DNA of 64,000 nucleotides from Euglena gracilis (GCA_039621445.1 CP154957.1:30037778-30101777); one strand, 5' to 3'; shown: positions 21,471 to 33,134, numbered from the stretch's first letter. Notes: generated by a model not told the origin, from the sequence alone. Program-made: numbers and translations.

Positions 21471-22370
21471 TTGCTTCTACGAGTTCACCTGGAATTATTA
21501 ACAAGGAGTATTGGATTCAACGAAGAACATCAGTTTTATCACCTGGTGGACCAAAATTCTCGGACCTTCGACTTCAAGGAGGAAGAATCCAACTCTCTGA
21601 GCCAAACTGGAATTATTCCAGAAGAATTGCAATTACGAAGTCAAAAAATCAACAACTGGACTTCCATGAAAAATGAGCTTCAAAGAAATTAAGACTGCCA
21701 AGAAGAAGTTCATACAACTTCCAAGAGAGCAGCTGAAGCTGGGGAAGATGGGGACACAGCAGCTGCTGCGGAATCTGAAGGGGCGGCAGCAACACGCCAG
21801 TCCGTGGCCATCGTAACCCCCCCCACCCCTCACCACCTCAAAGATTTCAAACTTCCCCATTCAACATGATAATGGCCCATGGATCATGGACAACTGCGGT
21901 CGGGAAGACAAGAAGACAGCAGGGGAGTAACATCACAGGGCCAACAGACTCCATCCCCTTTTCCCGGTTCCCCCCCCTTCCAGGGGGACAAAGCAAGGGC
22001 TATGGCAGCCTTTCGAGAAGTATCAGAAATCCAAGGGGTTCAAGTCAAAAACCAAGGCTATGGCAGCCATCATTTAACAGGGCCTGGGGGCCAGAATCAA
22101 GGCTATGGCAGCCATCATTCAAGAGATCAGAGGGCCCAGGTGCAAGGCTATGGCAGCCTGTATCCCAGCACTGGGGAAAGGTACGTCCAACCTTCCCCCC
22201 AGCACCCTCAAAACCAAACCCCCCAGGGGCAGCAAGCCAATGCCAAGACAGCTGGCATCAAGTCCCTCAAGAATGTCAAGCTAAGGTGGCTTATCTGGGG
22301 AATCAAGAAGGACAGAGAAGAGACAAGAGAAGTCCTGGAGAGAAGGCAAATGGAGGCCAGGCAGACCTGA
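21471..22370 (+). pseudogene. gag: YR-element gag (copy 2)
   Basis: The N-terminal part (FYHLVDQNSRTFDFKEEE, TGIIPEELQ, MKNELQRN) aligns with the gag at 49.1-49.3 kb and is interrupted by TAA at 21,690-21,692. The same frame continues AAEAGEDGDTAAAA and VAIVTPPTP to 21,864. The tryptophan motif HGSWTTAVGKTRRQQG and the QGYGS repeats are in two other frames, as in copy 1. A normal gag would need these joined, so the copy is decayed. It would coat the element RNA. Confidence 0.5.
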
Positions 22371-22877
22371 AGGCCAGTGGAGACCAAATGGCCCAAAGAG
22401 CCATTGGAGCCCAACACAATCAACACCATCCACACCACATCAGCCCTTGGGGGGATGCCCAAGGTTGGCTACAACAGGCCCCCCCCTAGAAGGTAATCAG
22501 CCCACACCCCCCAGCCTTACAGCCACAAAAAAACCCAGGTGTTGTCTCACCAAAGGATCTTCAGTTTTCAAGTGAAAACGTGAATTTTCCCTTTCCTCGT
22601 CACAGAAATTTCCTGTGAATTTGGCAGATTTTCAGCCAAAACGGTCGGAGATGAGTGATATCCTCAGTACGGGACAACTTTCCCTTGTGCCACAGATTTT
22701 TGCTGTGGTTTTCACATTTTTTTCAGCCAAACTTGTCGGAGATGGGTGGAATCCTCCGTACGGGAAAGTTTTCCCTTTTGCCACACCAGGCTGGGAGCGG
22801 GCATGGATCAGACTTTTTGGCTGGTGGAGGAGAAACGGGAATTGTCCCTCACACAAATTTGAGCCCCCCCTGTTGAA

Positions 22878-23510
22878 ATGGAGATGGAGGGTGGAAACAA
22901 AGATCCTTGGGAGGAATGTGCAAGGAGGAGAGTGCACAAAATATTTCAGTTTGAGGTGCTGGGCGAAGAATGTTTTCAATTTCCCTGGGCAAAGTTGGAA
23001 AAAACTTCAGATCCCCCAGATTCAAAAATGGAAACCGCTTTGGTCAAAATTGATCAAAATTCAGCGGGATTCCAGCCCGATTTAACTTTGGACAGCAGCG
23101 CCAAAAGGAAAGAACTTTTTGGCGAGAAATTACCAGTTTTGGGATTGGAAAAATCAAATCAAACGCCGTTTCAGGCATTTTTGCTAAAAATTCAATTATT
23201 TGAAAAATTTCCACTTTGGTTATTGGGATTGAGCGAAGCTTTTCTCAATTGGATGGTCTCAGAATTTTCAAACGGACACAATCCCAGTTTATTGCGGAAG
23301 GGGGTGAACGTGGACAGTTTTTTCCCCCTGCCTAGATCACTGGCCGCAGATTTTGTTTTCATACCCTGGGAAGGGAGACCCCCAACCTCGGCGTCGCTGT
23401 GGTGGCGGCGTCCGGGGGCCCACTCCCCCGCACCGCTGTGGTGGCGGTGCAGGGGTGCCCAGCAGCACCCAGCACAACGACAGCAACCCCAAGCCCCAGC
23501 TATGGGTTAG
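22878..23510 (+). CDS. Unassigned ORF, 210 codons, in repeat copy 2
   Basis: Begins MEMEGGNKDPWEECARRRVH, continues GEECFQFPWAKLEKTSDPP and LLGLSEAFLNWMVSEFSNGH, and ends in a low-complexity WWRR/AQQHPAQRQQ tail. The frame is intact here and frameshifted in copy 1. It has the varied composition of a real protein in its first 150 residues, but I recognise no domain. Being inside the YR-element repeat, it is most likely an element-encoded ORF. Confidence 0.35.
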   Translation: MEMEGGNKDPWEECARRRVHKIFQFEVLGEECFQFPWAKLEKTSDPPDSKMETALVKIDQNSAGFQPDLTLDSSAKRKELFGEKLPVLGLEKSNQTPFQAFLLKIQLFEKFPLWLLGLSEAFLNWMVSEFSNGHNPSLLRKGVNVDSFFPLPRSLAADFVFIPWEGRPPTSASLWWRRPGAHSPAPLWWRCRGAQQHPAQRQQPQAPAMG

Positions 23511-23767
23511 GATCTGAAGTAATGAGAAGGACAGGGTTGGGACTTGAAGCGATGAGAAAGCTTGGGTTGGGACCTTAAGGAACGAGACGGAGAAGCTCAG
23601 AGAGAGTGCGTGGGTTGGTTTTTCAAATTTTTCAAATTTTCCCCCCGTCGCTCCTACTCGGGCAACCTAGGCCCAGTGGTAGGGGGAGCGGTTTTTTTGG
23701 GCAATAGTGCTGGAGTGGTGGTCTTGCCCAAAGGGGATGAGCACCATAAGGTGGTCTCTACCCCCTG

Positions 23768-24329
23768 TTGGCAAAGCACTTTGCACGTTCCCTTTACCCA
23801 ACCAACAACAGTTTTTACCCCCCCCCCACTCTGTTTTTTTATTTCCCCAGAATGGTGGATTTTCCTTCCGTAAGTTTGGAAGTAACAGCCTCACAAACAA
23901 TACCCCTTTTGAATGCCCCCCAGCGAAGCGTTTTGGACATTCCCGTTGAAACACACAAAACATTTCCATCTGTGATTGCCCTGGTGCAAATTTTGCTCAC
24001 AGGGATGGGGGCAGGGGTCGGGATGATGGGGGAAGGCACCGTTTTTGGTTGCCAGATTCCAATTTTTGTTGGTACCCCGTTTAGGGGCATGATGGAAAAT
24101 GAGGCAAAAATCAACAGATTTTCAGGTCACAGGCCTGAATTTTCTTTCCGTTGGCAGGATTTTACACCAAAATTTTGCAGATTTTCAACAACGTTTTTTG
24201 GGGAAGATTGGAAACATTTTTGAGACAGAATTTTTGACGATTCAGAATTTTGTCGAATCTCATGCGGACACCTGTCACGTGATAGGACGGGAATTTCCCC
24301 AGATTTTTTCACAAAGAAAGGAGGAATGA
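23768..24329 (+). pseudogene. Unassigned ORF, copy 2 of the 20,140 frame
   Basis: Same product as at 20,140-20,700 up to FFGEDWKHF. An extra T near 24,216 then gives a stop, and the remaining codons (ETEFLTIQNFVESHADTC) are in the next frame to 24,329. Confidence 0.35.
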
Positions 24330-24656
24330 AAACCAGAACGAAGAAAAAATCAGAAAGGAGTTGGCAAGGGACAAAAACTGGCTTCTTTCACTCAATGGGT
24401 GGTCATTTGGACAAAAATTGCTGTTTCCCCCCAGCGATTTTCACTTCCCCCCCGCTCAAATCATGGGAATGACACAGGGATGTCTTGAACAAACGGAAGG
24501 GGGGATGGAATTTAAAGGGCCAGTTGCCCCCCTCCCCCCTGAAACGAGCCAACCCCCCGTTTGGTCGGGGGTGACCAAATTCGTTCAAAAACGCGAAACG
24601 AGAATTTTTCTCAGAATTTCATCAGAAATCCTCAAGAAGCGGGTGCGTTGTCAAAA

Positions 24657-25292
24657 GTTCTTCAGAGATGAAAGAAGCACCGCTCCCAAACCCCAACCAC
24701 ACAACCTGTGTAAGCAGAGCACCGTGTAAGTGTTGTGCTGAGGTTGGGAAGAATGCCTCTAACGGTTGTACAAAAATTCTGGACGCAAATCAAGCTCCCC
24801 CTGCACCCAGTTTTGTGCCCCATGCCCATGGGGTGGGGAGGACGAGGCAAGGGGGGCAGGACACCCAATGTTAATGACAAAGGTTGGGAAACTGCCCAAC
24901 GCGAAAGTGGTGGCCAACGTTTCGGGGGCAGCACTTTTGTTCAAGTGCCCCCAGCGCAAAATGTGATTCAGAAAATATTTGTGCCACAGTCAATCACTTT
25001 TGTGGACAAAGTCCAGTGATTTTTTGGGTCAAAAGTACCAAAAGGTTTTGAAGCTTTTTACGGGAACAAAATCTGGAGGGGGGGTGGACTTGACTTTTGC
25101 ATCCGTGCCTAAAACGAAATAGGGTCAAGACCCCACCATTTGCGAAAGAAATTTGGAGTATGCCAGATTCTCACACAAAAATGACACTTTCCAACACCCA
25201 ATTTTTGCAACCCCCCAGAATTTTCATTAAAATTCCCCGAAAGGGCCTTTTCAAGGACCGTGAATTTTTGAAAGGGCTGATTTTTTTGAATT
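24657..25292. other. No gene recognised
   Basis: Short frames of up to about 95 codons occur on both strands with no similarity that I can see. The sequence resembles the style of the neighbouring unassigned coding-like stretch. Confidence 0.25.
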
Positions 25293-26379
25293 TTGATTTT
25301 TGACAATATGGTCCTTTTGACTACAAAATGCCCACTCGTAAATGGGGAATGGTGGAGGGTTTGCCAAACCATTTGTGGCCGGGTTTTTGGTGCAAGTTCA
25401 CCATCCCCAGGTCCAAAGGACATTTCCACCGTTTTGGTGGAAACATTTTTTGGTGGGACGTCACATAAAAAATACCGAGTCCCAGATTTGGTCATTTTTC
25501 AGGTTGACAGGAAGGAGGAAAGGCATATTCCAAAGGGGGAGGGTTTGGTGTTGGTCCCCCAGGGAACCCCCTCACGAATGACCCATGACGAAAGCGAATT
25601 TGGGATTTGGATGGACCCCAGATTTTTGGGAAACGGTGGTGGAAGTCGACAATACTCAGGCGGAAAATGAAGAGGGGAGGGTAGACACACATTTTGCAGC
25701 CCCTCATTCCCAAGTGGAAAAAAGTGAACTATTTCAAATTTCTTCCGCCCGTTTGGGGAAAGAGAAGAAAAAATGGGTTGAACGGTCGACCAATGAAAAT
25801 TTTGAGTCTGCCGATTTTACCCAAGGCACAAAATCTGACGTTTTTATTGGGCAAGTGTGGGAGGTGGAATTTATTCAATTTCACGGGTTGTGTTGTGTGG
25901 CAGAAAGGAATAACGTTGGAATGAACAAATTGGGGATGAGCCCCACTCATTTGGAGGCGAGTGAGTGGGGGGCGTTCCAACGAAAAGTCGACGTGTTTTA
26001 CCGACATAATTTCAGGGAATTTAAAGGTGTTTTTTACGGAGAGGAGGTGGAACTCAACCCCCCCGTAAAGGACGGTGTGCAGAATTTTCAGAGAATTTTG
26101 GGAAAGAAACTTGCCCAGGCATGGAACATGGCCGACGATTTTGTCGGTGAGGCTCCCGTAGGTACCCCCCAAGGAATTTTCGGTTCGGAGGAACAATTTT
26201 TGGAATGGCAAGGAGGTGAGAATTTCACAGATTTGGATTTGCTTTTTGAAAGGCAAAAGGTGGACAGATTTTCCAAGTGCATTTTTTCTCTAAGAGGTGG
26301 AAATTTTGGGCCAAGATTTGAGAGACGGACCGTGAGGGCACGGGTTGATGTGACCCCCCCCACAAAAACGGATCCGTAA
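25293..26379 (+). CDS. Unassigned coding-like region, two overlapping frames
   Basis: A frame from 25,293 to 25,670 (VPDLVIFQVDRKEERH, EFGIWMDPRFLG) overlaps a 264-codon frame from 25,585 to 26,379. The second includes FIGQVWEVEFIQFHGLCCVA, FQRKVDVFYRHNFREFKGVF, GTPQGIFGSEEQFLEWQGG and FTDLDLLFERQKVDRF. Composition is that of a globular protein, and the two may be one gene split by a single indel near 25,600. There is no motif that I can name and no membrane segment. It lies between YR-element blocks and could be part of such an element or a captured gene. Confidence 0.35.
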
Positions 26380-27703
26380 GTCACATTCTCGTTACGTTTG
26401 TGGGAAAAGTGATGAATTGCCATTGAGGGGAACCAATCCCGTGGTGTGCGGGGTTGTTTTCGTTGTTTCTGGTTTTTGGTGTTTGGTCGCGACAAGCAAC
26501 ATATCACGAAGTTCAACAATCCCCCCAACAAAGAAGTTGCAACGTTTCAAAAAAAAAAAGAGGCTAACTTGCTGCTCAAAGAGGGATTAAGCAAAACCCC
26601 CCCAAAAAAGGCCCAACCAACAAAAAAAAAGGGAGTTTGCTCCTTAAGAGAAAGAATCCCCAATGGAAGGCTAGCCTAACAATCAAACAACCAGATTTCT
26701 TGAATGACGGTTGGTCAAAAAAAAGTTCGCAAGTGTTGGAAAAGTGAAACCATGCCTAGGCCCCATGGTGGCTCGGCGAGCAAATTTGAAGTTGCAACCC
26801 GACCTGCCTTGGGTGCCCCGCAAAGTGTCATACTAAGCATGAGTGTCGCGTGGTGTGTTGGGATAAAAACAGCATACCATATTGTGATTGTGAACACACA
26901 ACTCACACATACGCGGTACCGTGGGAGCGAAGGAGCGCGGCGTGAGGCGGTGGTGGCACCGCACCGTTGCAACACACCGTTGCTCCACTTTTCACCGTTG
27001 CTCCACCTTTGCGTGGCACCGTTGCACCATCACCCCCCGGGGTGAGGTGTGGCCCGTTTGGGCTGCCCCTCCCCCCGCCGTTACTTTCGCGCGGTGGCAT
27101 TTTGGGCTGCCCCCCCCCCCTCATTGCTCTTACCAACCGCACACATACAACTTCATTTTTTCGCAAACCAAATTATTTCTTTTGTGCGGACCCCTTCTTT
27201 TTTACTTACGTTTTTGAGAATCTCCCCAAAATGTTTCTAAGTGGGGGAGTGTAAAGGGGTCCTAACCCAAAAATTGGCCAAAATTTGCCTTAGTGGGGCC
27301 GAAAATCACTGAAGTACCATTTTTTTTGATTTTCAGTCGAATTTAAGCTAGGGAAAAGATTATAATGGTTCGGCTTGAAGGCCTGAACTCAATTTTTGAC
27401 CTTGCTGGGCCGATTCTTTGAAATCTTCAAGACCGGCCGACCAATTTTCCACAGCAGGATTTTCCCATTTTCCCTAATTAACCTCAGAAAGTCCCCACTC
27501 GAACCGACCAATTTCAAACCCAATCTCACACACAGGGTTCTTTACCCAACCAATGCACCGGTACAAAACTACAAAAAAAATCAATTGATTGTGCATGCCA
27601 GAACCAGAAATGAGAAAAACATGAATTTCAAGGTTCAATGGGAAAAGCCCAAGGACAAAAAATAAAAGATTGAAAAGTTTGGCTTTGAAGCCCGGCGACC
27701 ACC
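26380..27703. other. No gene recognised; short imperfect repeats
   Basis: Contains imperfect CACCGTTGC(T/A)CC repeats at 26,960-27,030 and A- and C-rich tracts. ORFs of up to about 113 codons are not convincing. Confidence 0.25.
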
Positions 27704-28604
27704 TCAAAAAACAGCCGAGGCCGAAGGATCCGCGAAAAACTCGAACCAAGGAAGGGTTTCAGTAATGCTGCCCTTTAGCTTCTGGGGGGCCTCTGGAGGT
27801 CCACCCCTTGTATGGCTGCCATAGCCCTTGGATTTTCCTCCTTGGCCCAAGTCCCATTTGTTCTGGCCTCCATGGCCGGGGCTGTAAGTTATGGCTTCTT
27901 GCCATGCCCAATTGAAATCTGGCGGAGCCCTGTTGCTGGGCCTCCCCCTTCCCCCCTGGAATGGGGTTGTGGGCTGATTTTGAAAAAGATGGTTGGTACA
28001 GACCTTGTTTGCCCCTTCCTGTGGGTATTCTGCTCCAGACTGGGCCATCTGCTGGCTTCCCAATGTTGTACTGGCCCCCTTGTCCCTTATTCCATCTTGA
28101 TAGGTTGGGGGCATTTGCCCTCTGGGCTGGGGCTTTTGCTCACTGGGCTGGGTCTGCCAATCTTGAAGGTTTCTTGTACCCCAATTTGAAATGAAATGGG
28201 TCTTGACCCTGGGTACCCAATGTCTTCCGCTGTCTTCTGGGCTTTTTGCCCACTGTCTGCCAGGGTCCATGGCCATCACTGTGTGTGGTTGTCTGCTGGT
28301 GAAAGTTTTCTGTTGAGATGTGTGGTGTGGGGGAAGTGATGGCCACGGTTCGCCACGTTGAAACAGCATCTCCAAGTTCTGCAGCTGGCGTTTCTTGTTC
28401 TGCACTTTGTCCAGGTCGTCTACCTGATAATTCCAATTTGTTCTCCACATGCTGCAAATATTTCAAAGTTGAAATATTTTGTTGACTTCGATATTCTTCA
28501 GGTTCTACAGGTTCTGAATATTGATATTGTAGTGTCTTGATCTCTTCCAACTCTGTTCTTCGAAAGTTTCTGTCTTCTTCCGTGTCGAAGGGCAAGATTA
28601 GCAA
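27704..28604 (-). pseudogene. gag: YR-element gag on the minus strand, frameshifted
   Basis: The N-terminal frame begins LPFDTEEDRNFRRTELEE (28,592 down), has a charged helical segment, VAITSPTPH and then SDGHGPWQTVGKKPRRQRK. It thus shares LPFD, VAI(A/T)(T/S)P and HG.W.T motifs with the gag copies at 18, 21 and 49 kb. It stops at 28,140. The rest is in another frame (28,450-27,704): Gln/Gly/Pro-rich, with one KGYGSHTRGG and degenerate relatives of the GYGS repeat. More diverged than the other copies, it shows which parts of the protein are conserved: LPFD start, tryptophan motif and GYG tail. Confidence 0.55.
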
Positions 28605-29686
28605 TCAGCCGGCTCCAGCGAAGAAAGGCACTAAGGGGAGACGCCTAACCCAGCACAACGAACAATCACACAACACCGCCGGCGAGCAAGGCATGGCCTC
28701 ACAATGGCAAAGTGCGGAGCCCGAGGTGTCTTTGACCAAACAGGGGGTCCCCCCCAAGGTTTTGGGACCCCACTCCACCAGAGGGGTAGGGGTTGGTTTA
28801 CTCAAAAAATGTTGGCCCTTCTGCCCAAGAAGATTGTGAAATTGGTCAATGGAAGGTGGTGGTGGCTTTAACAGCCCACTATCAGTGCTTCGCCCTCGGT
28901 GTCCCCTCCTCTCTTTTCGGCTTGTCTTGAGGGAGTGCGAGACACCTCTGGATCCGCACTTTGCCATTGTGAGGCCAGATTGTGCACTGAAAAAAAGAGG
29001 GTCCAGGGCACCTTCTAAAGCACCTTGGTCACCAAGTCTTAAAGACATCGTGAGCCCGACCCCGCCCACCCACTTAAGAATATTTGTCCTCAAACGCCCT
29101 CGGTCAGAAGATGGGGGCCAGGGGGGGAGGTGGGGGGGGGGGCAGGGAAAAAGAAAGCGCCATGGTCGCCACGTCGGAGACAATGCAGCCAACTCCGGCG
29201 GGGGGGCACCAAGCGGGACCCCCTAACTCAGCGAAGCGAACAATCACACAACAGACCGCCAGCGAGCAAGGCATGGCCTTACAATGTCTTTGTGCTTCGC
29301 CATCGGTGTCCCTTCCTCCCTTGACGTCTTGCCTCGAGGGACTACGAATGCCATCCGGTTTTTATGAATCACAGATCGTTCTCGGACTCCCACGACAGAG
29401 GAAGGGGGAGGAAGGGACCAAGATGGCGAAGCACAAGAAGATGGTGAGGTCCTGCTTTCCTTGCCGGCTGTTCTGTTCTGGTGTGTTTGTGCGTGTGCGG
29501 GGGGTGCTTCTTACTGCGCCTTTGTTGCCGGAGTTGACGGTGATGAGGCCTCCTCCGACACCTTGGCGAAGCTGAACCGTCGTGACCCCGCCCCCCCCCC
29601 CCTCCCATTGCTGCTTGGTCGGGGGTCCCCTTTCTGGTTGGGATGTCTTTCTTTTTCTGCTGATTTGTTGGGTGGGAGGGTTGGGC
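28605..29686. repeat. Mosaic of YR-element terminal repeats
   Basis: A 36-bp inverted repeat with few mismatches has arms at 28,693-28,728 and 28,941-28,976 (GGCCTCACAATGGCAAAGTG and complement). Between them a plus-strand frame reads GPHSTRGVGVGLLKK (28,758-28,840), another recombinase C-terminal fragment. A direct repeat (CGAACAATCACACAACA...GCGAGCAAGGCATGGCC) lies at about 28,660 and 29,240. A second inverted repeat has arms at about 29,380-29,445 and 29,685-29,750. DIRS-like elements end in inverted or split repeats, which this fits, though element boundaries cannot be resolved by eye. Confidence 0.55.
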
Positions 29687-30741
29687 TCACCATCTTCTTG
29701 TGCTTCGCCCTCTTGGTCCCTTCCTCCCCCTTCCTCTGTCGTGGGAGTCCGAGACCATTCGGGCTCCGCACTGCGAGGTGGTGAGGTACTGTGCACCCCC
29801 CTTTGGGCCATAATTGTTTGATTTTTTTATACGACCCCGAGTCGCAAATAATGAGCTTGGAAGGCCCCAAAATTTTTCCACTGACCCAACTGCTGGACTT
29901 CTTCCACTTGCAAACCAGCATTTTTCCACCATAAAACCCAGCCCAGCCCCTCTGGTGCTGTGGGGTTTCCAGTGGGTGGTGTCCACACCCCCCCCCCTCT
30001 TGCAGAATTTCTTTGGTGAGGGAATTCACTCTTTCTGATGTCAAAGGTCTTTTACCATCCAAAGACCATAACAAATTATTTTTGTGTCCAACCATGTGGG
30101 CTGTCCTTTCCACATCCTCTTGCAATAAATGCCAGGGGCTTATGAGGGGGGGTGTGTGGCAAATTCAAAACTTCCTCCCATCTTGGGAATTGCAGCCTTT
30201 TCCTTTGCAATAAAATGAATTTTTTTTCTCCCACAAAACTGATTTTTCGCTGTGTCCTGGCTAGATCAACCCCCCTGTGGAGGGCCAAAAGCCTCCAACA
30301 GATGATGAGTCTGTTTCTGAGCTCTTTCACAGATAGGTCTGAGAGAGGTGTTGAATTCCTCAAGATGTTTTCTAGGAAATAAGCGGGGTCCCAAAAGTGG
30401 GCATACTTGCAGACATTGGAATTCCATTTCCTTTTCAATGGAGCCAGAAGGGGTGAAAATCTCAATGACCCAAACCCTGGGAGTAACAAGGCTGCTGCAT
30501 ATGCATTTCGTGCAGTATTGGTGCTGTGAACAGCAAGATCAAGGATGGCCTCAGCCATCTTGTGGATTGTGCAATCCTGCAGGCGCACCCCTTTGTGCAA
30601 CAACTGGCCCACCAATGCCCTGAAGGCTGAGTCATATCTTTTGACTTTTCTCAGATTTTTTATGTAAGTGTCGATACTGGACATGGAAACTTCCTGGGAT
30701 TGTAATATTTGCCTGACACAATCAAGCAGGCCAAATTCCAC
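29687..30741 (-). pseudogene. DIRS/Ngaro-type tyrosine recombinase, frameshifted
   Basis: This enzyme would integrate the element by strand exchange in place of a DDE integrase. The frame 30,741-30,076 has SSIDTYIKNLRKVKRYD, the N-terminal SAM-like part. It then reads NRLIICWRLLALHRGVDLARTQ, whose LHRGVDLARTQ corresponds to the first catalytic Arg box. The C-terminal half is in other frames: KRPLTSERVNSLTKEIL (to about 30,010) and THWKPHSTRGAGLGFM (about 29,960-29,920), giving the HxxR box as HSTR. The catalytic Tyr region is not clear. At least two frame changes make it inactive. It overlaps the end of the RT-RNase H frame, the normal gene order. Confidence 0.75.
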
Positions 30742-32537
30742 CTTGGGGGGGCATCTCCTCCCCCCAGCAGTTGGTGAATAGACCCCATTGTGGGGGGGCC
30801 AGCAAAACTTTGCTGCCTGTCTGCCTGATTGACGTTAATTGGCGCCACCATGTTGTCGAAGCCCAGTGGGGTACGATCAACAGACGTGTTAGGGCTGGGT
30901 TTAACATTAATCTCTGAACCCATTGGGGAATGATGCTCCAGGGAGGGTTGGAATAAACTGGGGGGAGGCCCCTCAGCTCTGCCCTCAAGGCATCCACCAG
31001 CAAGGCTCCTTGGTGGGGGTATCGACAAACGAGCTTGGGGAATTTTTTTGTTGCTGGGGGTGCAAAACATGTCCACTTCTGGGGTTATGTCCATTCTCAA
31101 GAACTGAAGAATTTGGTGAAAGATGTTCAGGTTTAGGGTATAATCCCCTGGGTCCTTTTGCTCCCTGGTCAGGGAGTCTGCCAATTGTTCTTTTGTGGGA
31201 ACCCAAACCACCTGCAAATTGATTTGTTTTTCCTGACAATGATACAACAGAGGTTTTAGGATGGAATTTAGGTATGGCTTTTTGCCTCCCCATTTTGTTA
31301 AATAACTGACAGCCACCTGACTGTCCACATGAAGCACAATCGTTTGCTTTCGTTTGGCCAAAGATTTTACAGTTTCCACTGCAGCCTGCAATTCTTTTTG
31401 ATTGATGTGAAGGACATGCAGGTCCCTCCAAAAATCCTGCACCTTTTGGCCTGAATCTTTGTCCAGCCCCCCCCATTGCCAGGTGCTGCTGTCTGAGAAG
31501 AGTTCCTGAGAAGCCTGGGATTGAAATGCTCTGCCCACACCTGGCTGCAAAAATGCCTTTAACTCCACAATTTGATCTTTGACCCCTTGGGGAATGGTCA
31601 AGATGTGGTCCCAACCCCACTTGGTGTGCAAATCAACCATTTTGCAAAGTTGATCTGTCAGAATTCTGAGAAAAGGCATTGAAACTAATCAGCTTCTTAC
31701 TTGCCCTACAATAGAGCTGAGTTTTCTGCAGATCATTTTTTGTGCTGTCAGCACCTTTCCTAATTCCTTTCTTAAGGATTTCAGTTTTTCTTGTGGAATT
31801 TCCAGTTGGCCTTTTTTCAAATTGATCCACTGGCCCAAATGTTTTATTTCTTGTGTTGGTTCCAGACATGATTTGGGGAGGTTTATTCTGAAACCTGCAA
31901 GTAAAAGATCTTTCTTCATTTCTGCCAAATGTTGGGCTGCTGTCTTTTTGCTGGGAGCTAACAGCAAAATGTCGTCCAGGTAGATGAAAACTACCTTTCC
32001 TTCCTTTCTCCATTTCCTTTCCCAAACTCTCATTAGAGTCGTAAGCTTTTGTGGCAGGCTGCTTATACCAAAGCATGCAGATTGAAATTGCCACGTTTCC
32101 CCCCCCCACCTGCATGCAAACATGTTTTTCCAGGCTGCTGTGCAGCTTTAAGTGGAAATAAGCATCTTTCAGATCTATTTTTTCACAGAACCAACCTTTT
32201 CTGAGATATGGGAAGATGTTTCCCACGTGTTCCAATCTGAACTTCTGGGGGGTGAAATGGAGATTTAACTGTCGACAATCTGAAATTAGTCTTTCCTTTG
32301 TCTTTCCCCCTTCCTCTATGGAAATGATAAAATAAGGGACAAAATGTTTTGCCTCCTCTGAGGTTATTTGCCTGGTCGCCCCTGCACATTCGTATTCCCT
32401 CAGAATGTTCTGGGCAGTCATTATTTCTTGGGGAGTTTTGAAGGGAACTTTTAAGGACATCTGAGGGGGGAGGGGAATATCTGCCCTGACCCCTTCCCTT
32501 ATTAAGTTTAATACCTCTGTGCTGGCTCCTGCCTTGA
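30660..32537 (-). pseudogene. pol: DIRS-type RT-RNase H, interrupted by the LTR element at 32,538
   Basis: After the break the frame resumes GASTEVLNLIREG. It continues with FIISIEEGGKTKERLISDCR and FCEKIDLKDAYFHLKLH (RT motif A). A frame change near 32,110 leads to WQFQSACFGISSLPQKLT and the catalytic YLDDILLLA (about 31,985). RNase H lies in the next frame (31,679-30,660): FSDSSTWQWGG, INQKELQAAVETV, LHVDSQVAVSYL and EQLADSLTR give the four acidic residues. Then comes PEVDMFCTP, the segment found after RNase H in such elements. Frame changes near 32,110 and 31,685 would inactivate it even without the insertion. Confidence 0.8.
32533..32537 (+). repeat. Target site duplication, left copy (CTTGA)
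   Basis: CTTGA directly precedes the LTR start GTTTTCCCC. The identical pentamer follows the other LTR at 46,300-46,304. Five bases is the usual duplication length for Ty3/gypsy integrases. Confidence 0.85.
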
Positions 32538-33134
32538 GTTTTCCCCTCTTGCCGGTTCGGTGACCGTGCGCGGAATGGGCTCCCCGGCAGGTCGAGTGGG
32601 GGAAAACAGTCACCCGGCGCTCCGGTAAAAAATAGGCACACGAGCCCCAAAAATCCCCTTTTTTTTGTGTCTTTCGGTCCCTGAATTCAGCCAGAACCTG
32701 GGTTCCGGCAGCCAAATAATTCAAAAATTGGGGGGGGAACGGTATTTTTGGCCAACTCCTTGGGGGTGCCTCTGAAGCAGTAGGGGGAGGGGGAGGAAAA
32801 GCCTGGATTGAATTTAAAAAAGGGTAGCGGGGGGGGGCGGAAGAACACCTTCACCTTGGTTCCCAGCGCCGCTTGCTCTTTCTTTTTCTGAATTTGAAGT
32901 TTTGTCTTTTGATTGACCTTCCGGATTGACTTTTGAACTCCTTGGACAATTGTTTCCTTGAATTCAGATTCAATTTTTGAAATTCCTTCCTTCAGCATGC
33001 ACAATTCTTTGAATGAAACATTCGGAAGAGAGAACCTGGGGGGGGAAAGTACACAGGTAAAAAAAGTAGCGGAATGGGGCAGAAGGTTCGCTAATTCCAG
33101 TGCGCAGGCGCCAGGCCGCCTCCCGCCGCCCACA
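32538..33134 (-). repeat. 3' LTR
   Basis: 597 bp, nearly identical to 45,702-46,299. In element orientation it begins TGTGGGCGGC and ends GGGGAAAAC. An ORF of about 140 codons (MGGGRRPGACALELAN...) runs through both LTR copies with a coiled-coil-like Lys/Glu stretch. Since the two LTRs are copies of one template this is not independent evidence of coding. Confidence 0.9.

Larger units (their letters stand above)
21698..24656 (+). repeat. 2.96-kb direct repeat, copy 2
   Basis: Second copy of 18,064-21,027, separated from it by 670 bp of terminal-repeat and gag N-terminal sequence. After 24,656 the sequences diverge. The arrangement suggests tandem or head-to-tail elements of one family, with the first missing its left end. 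Confidence 0.85.
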
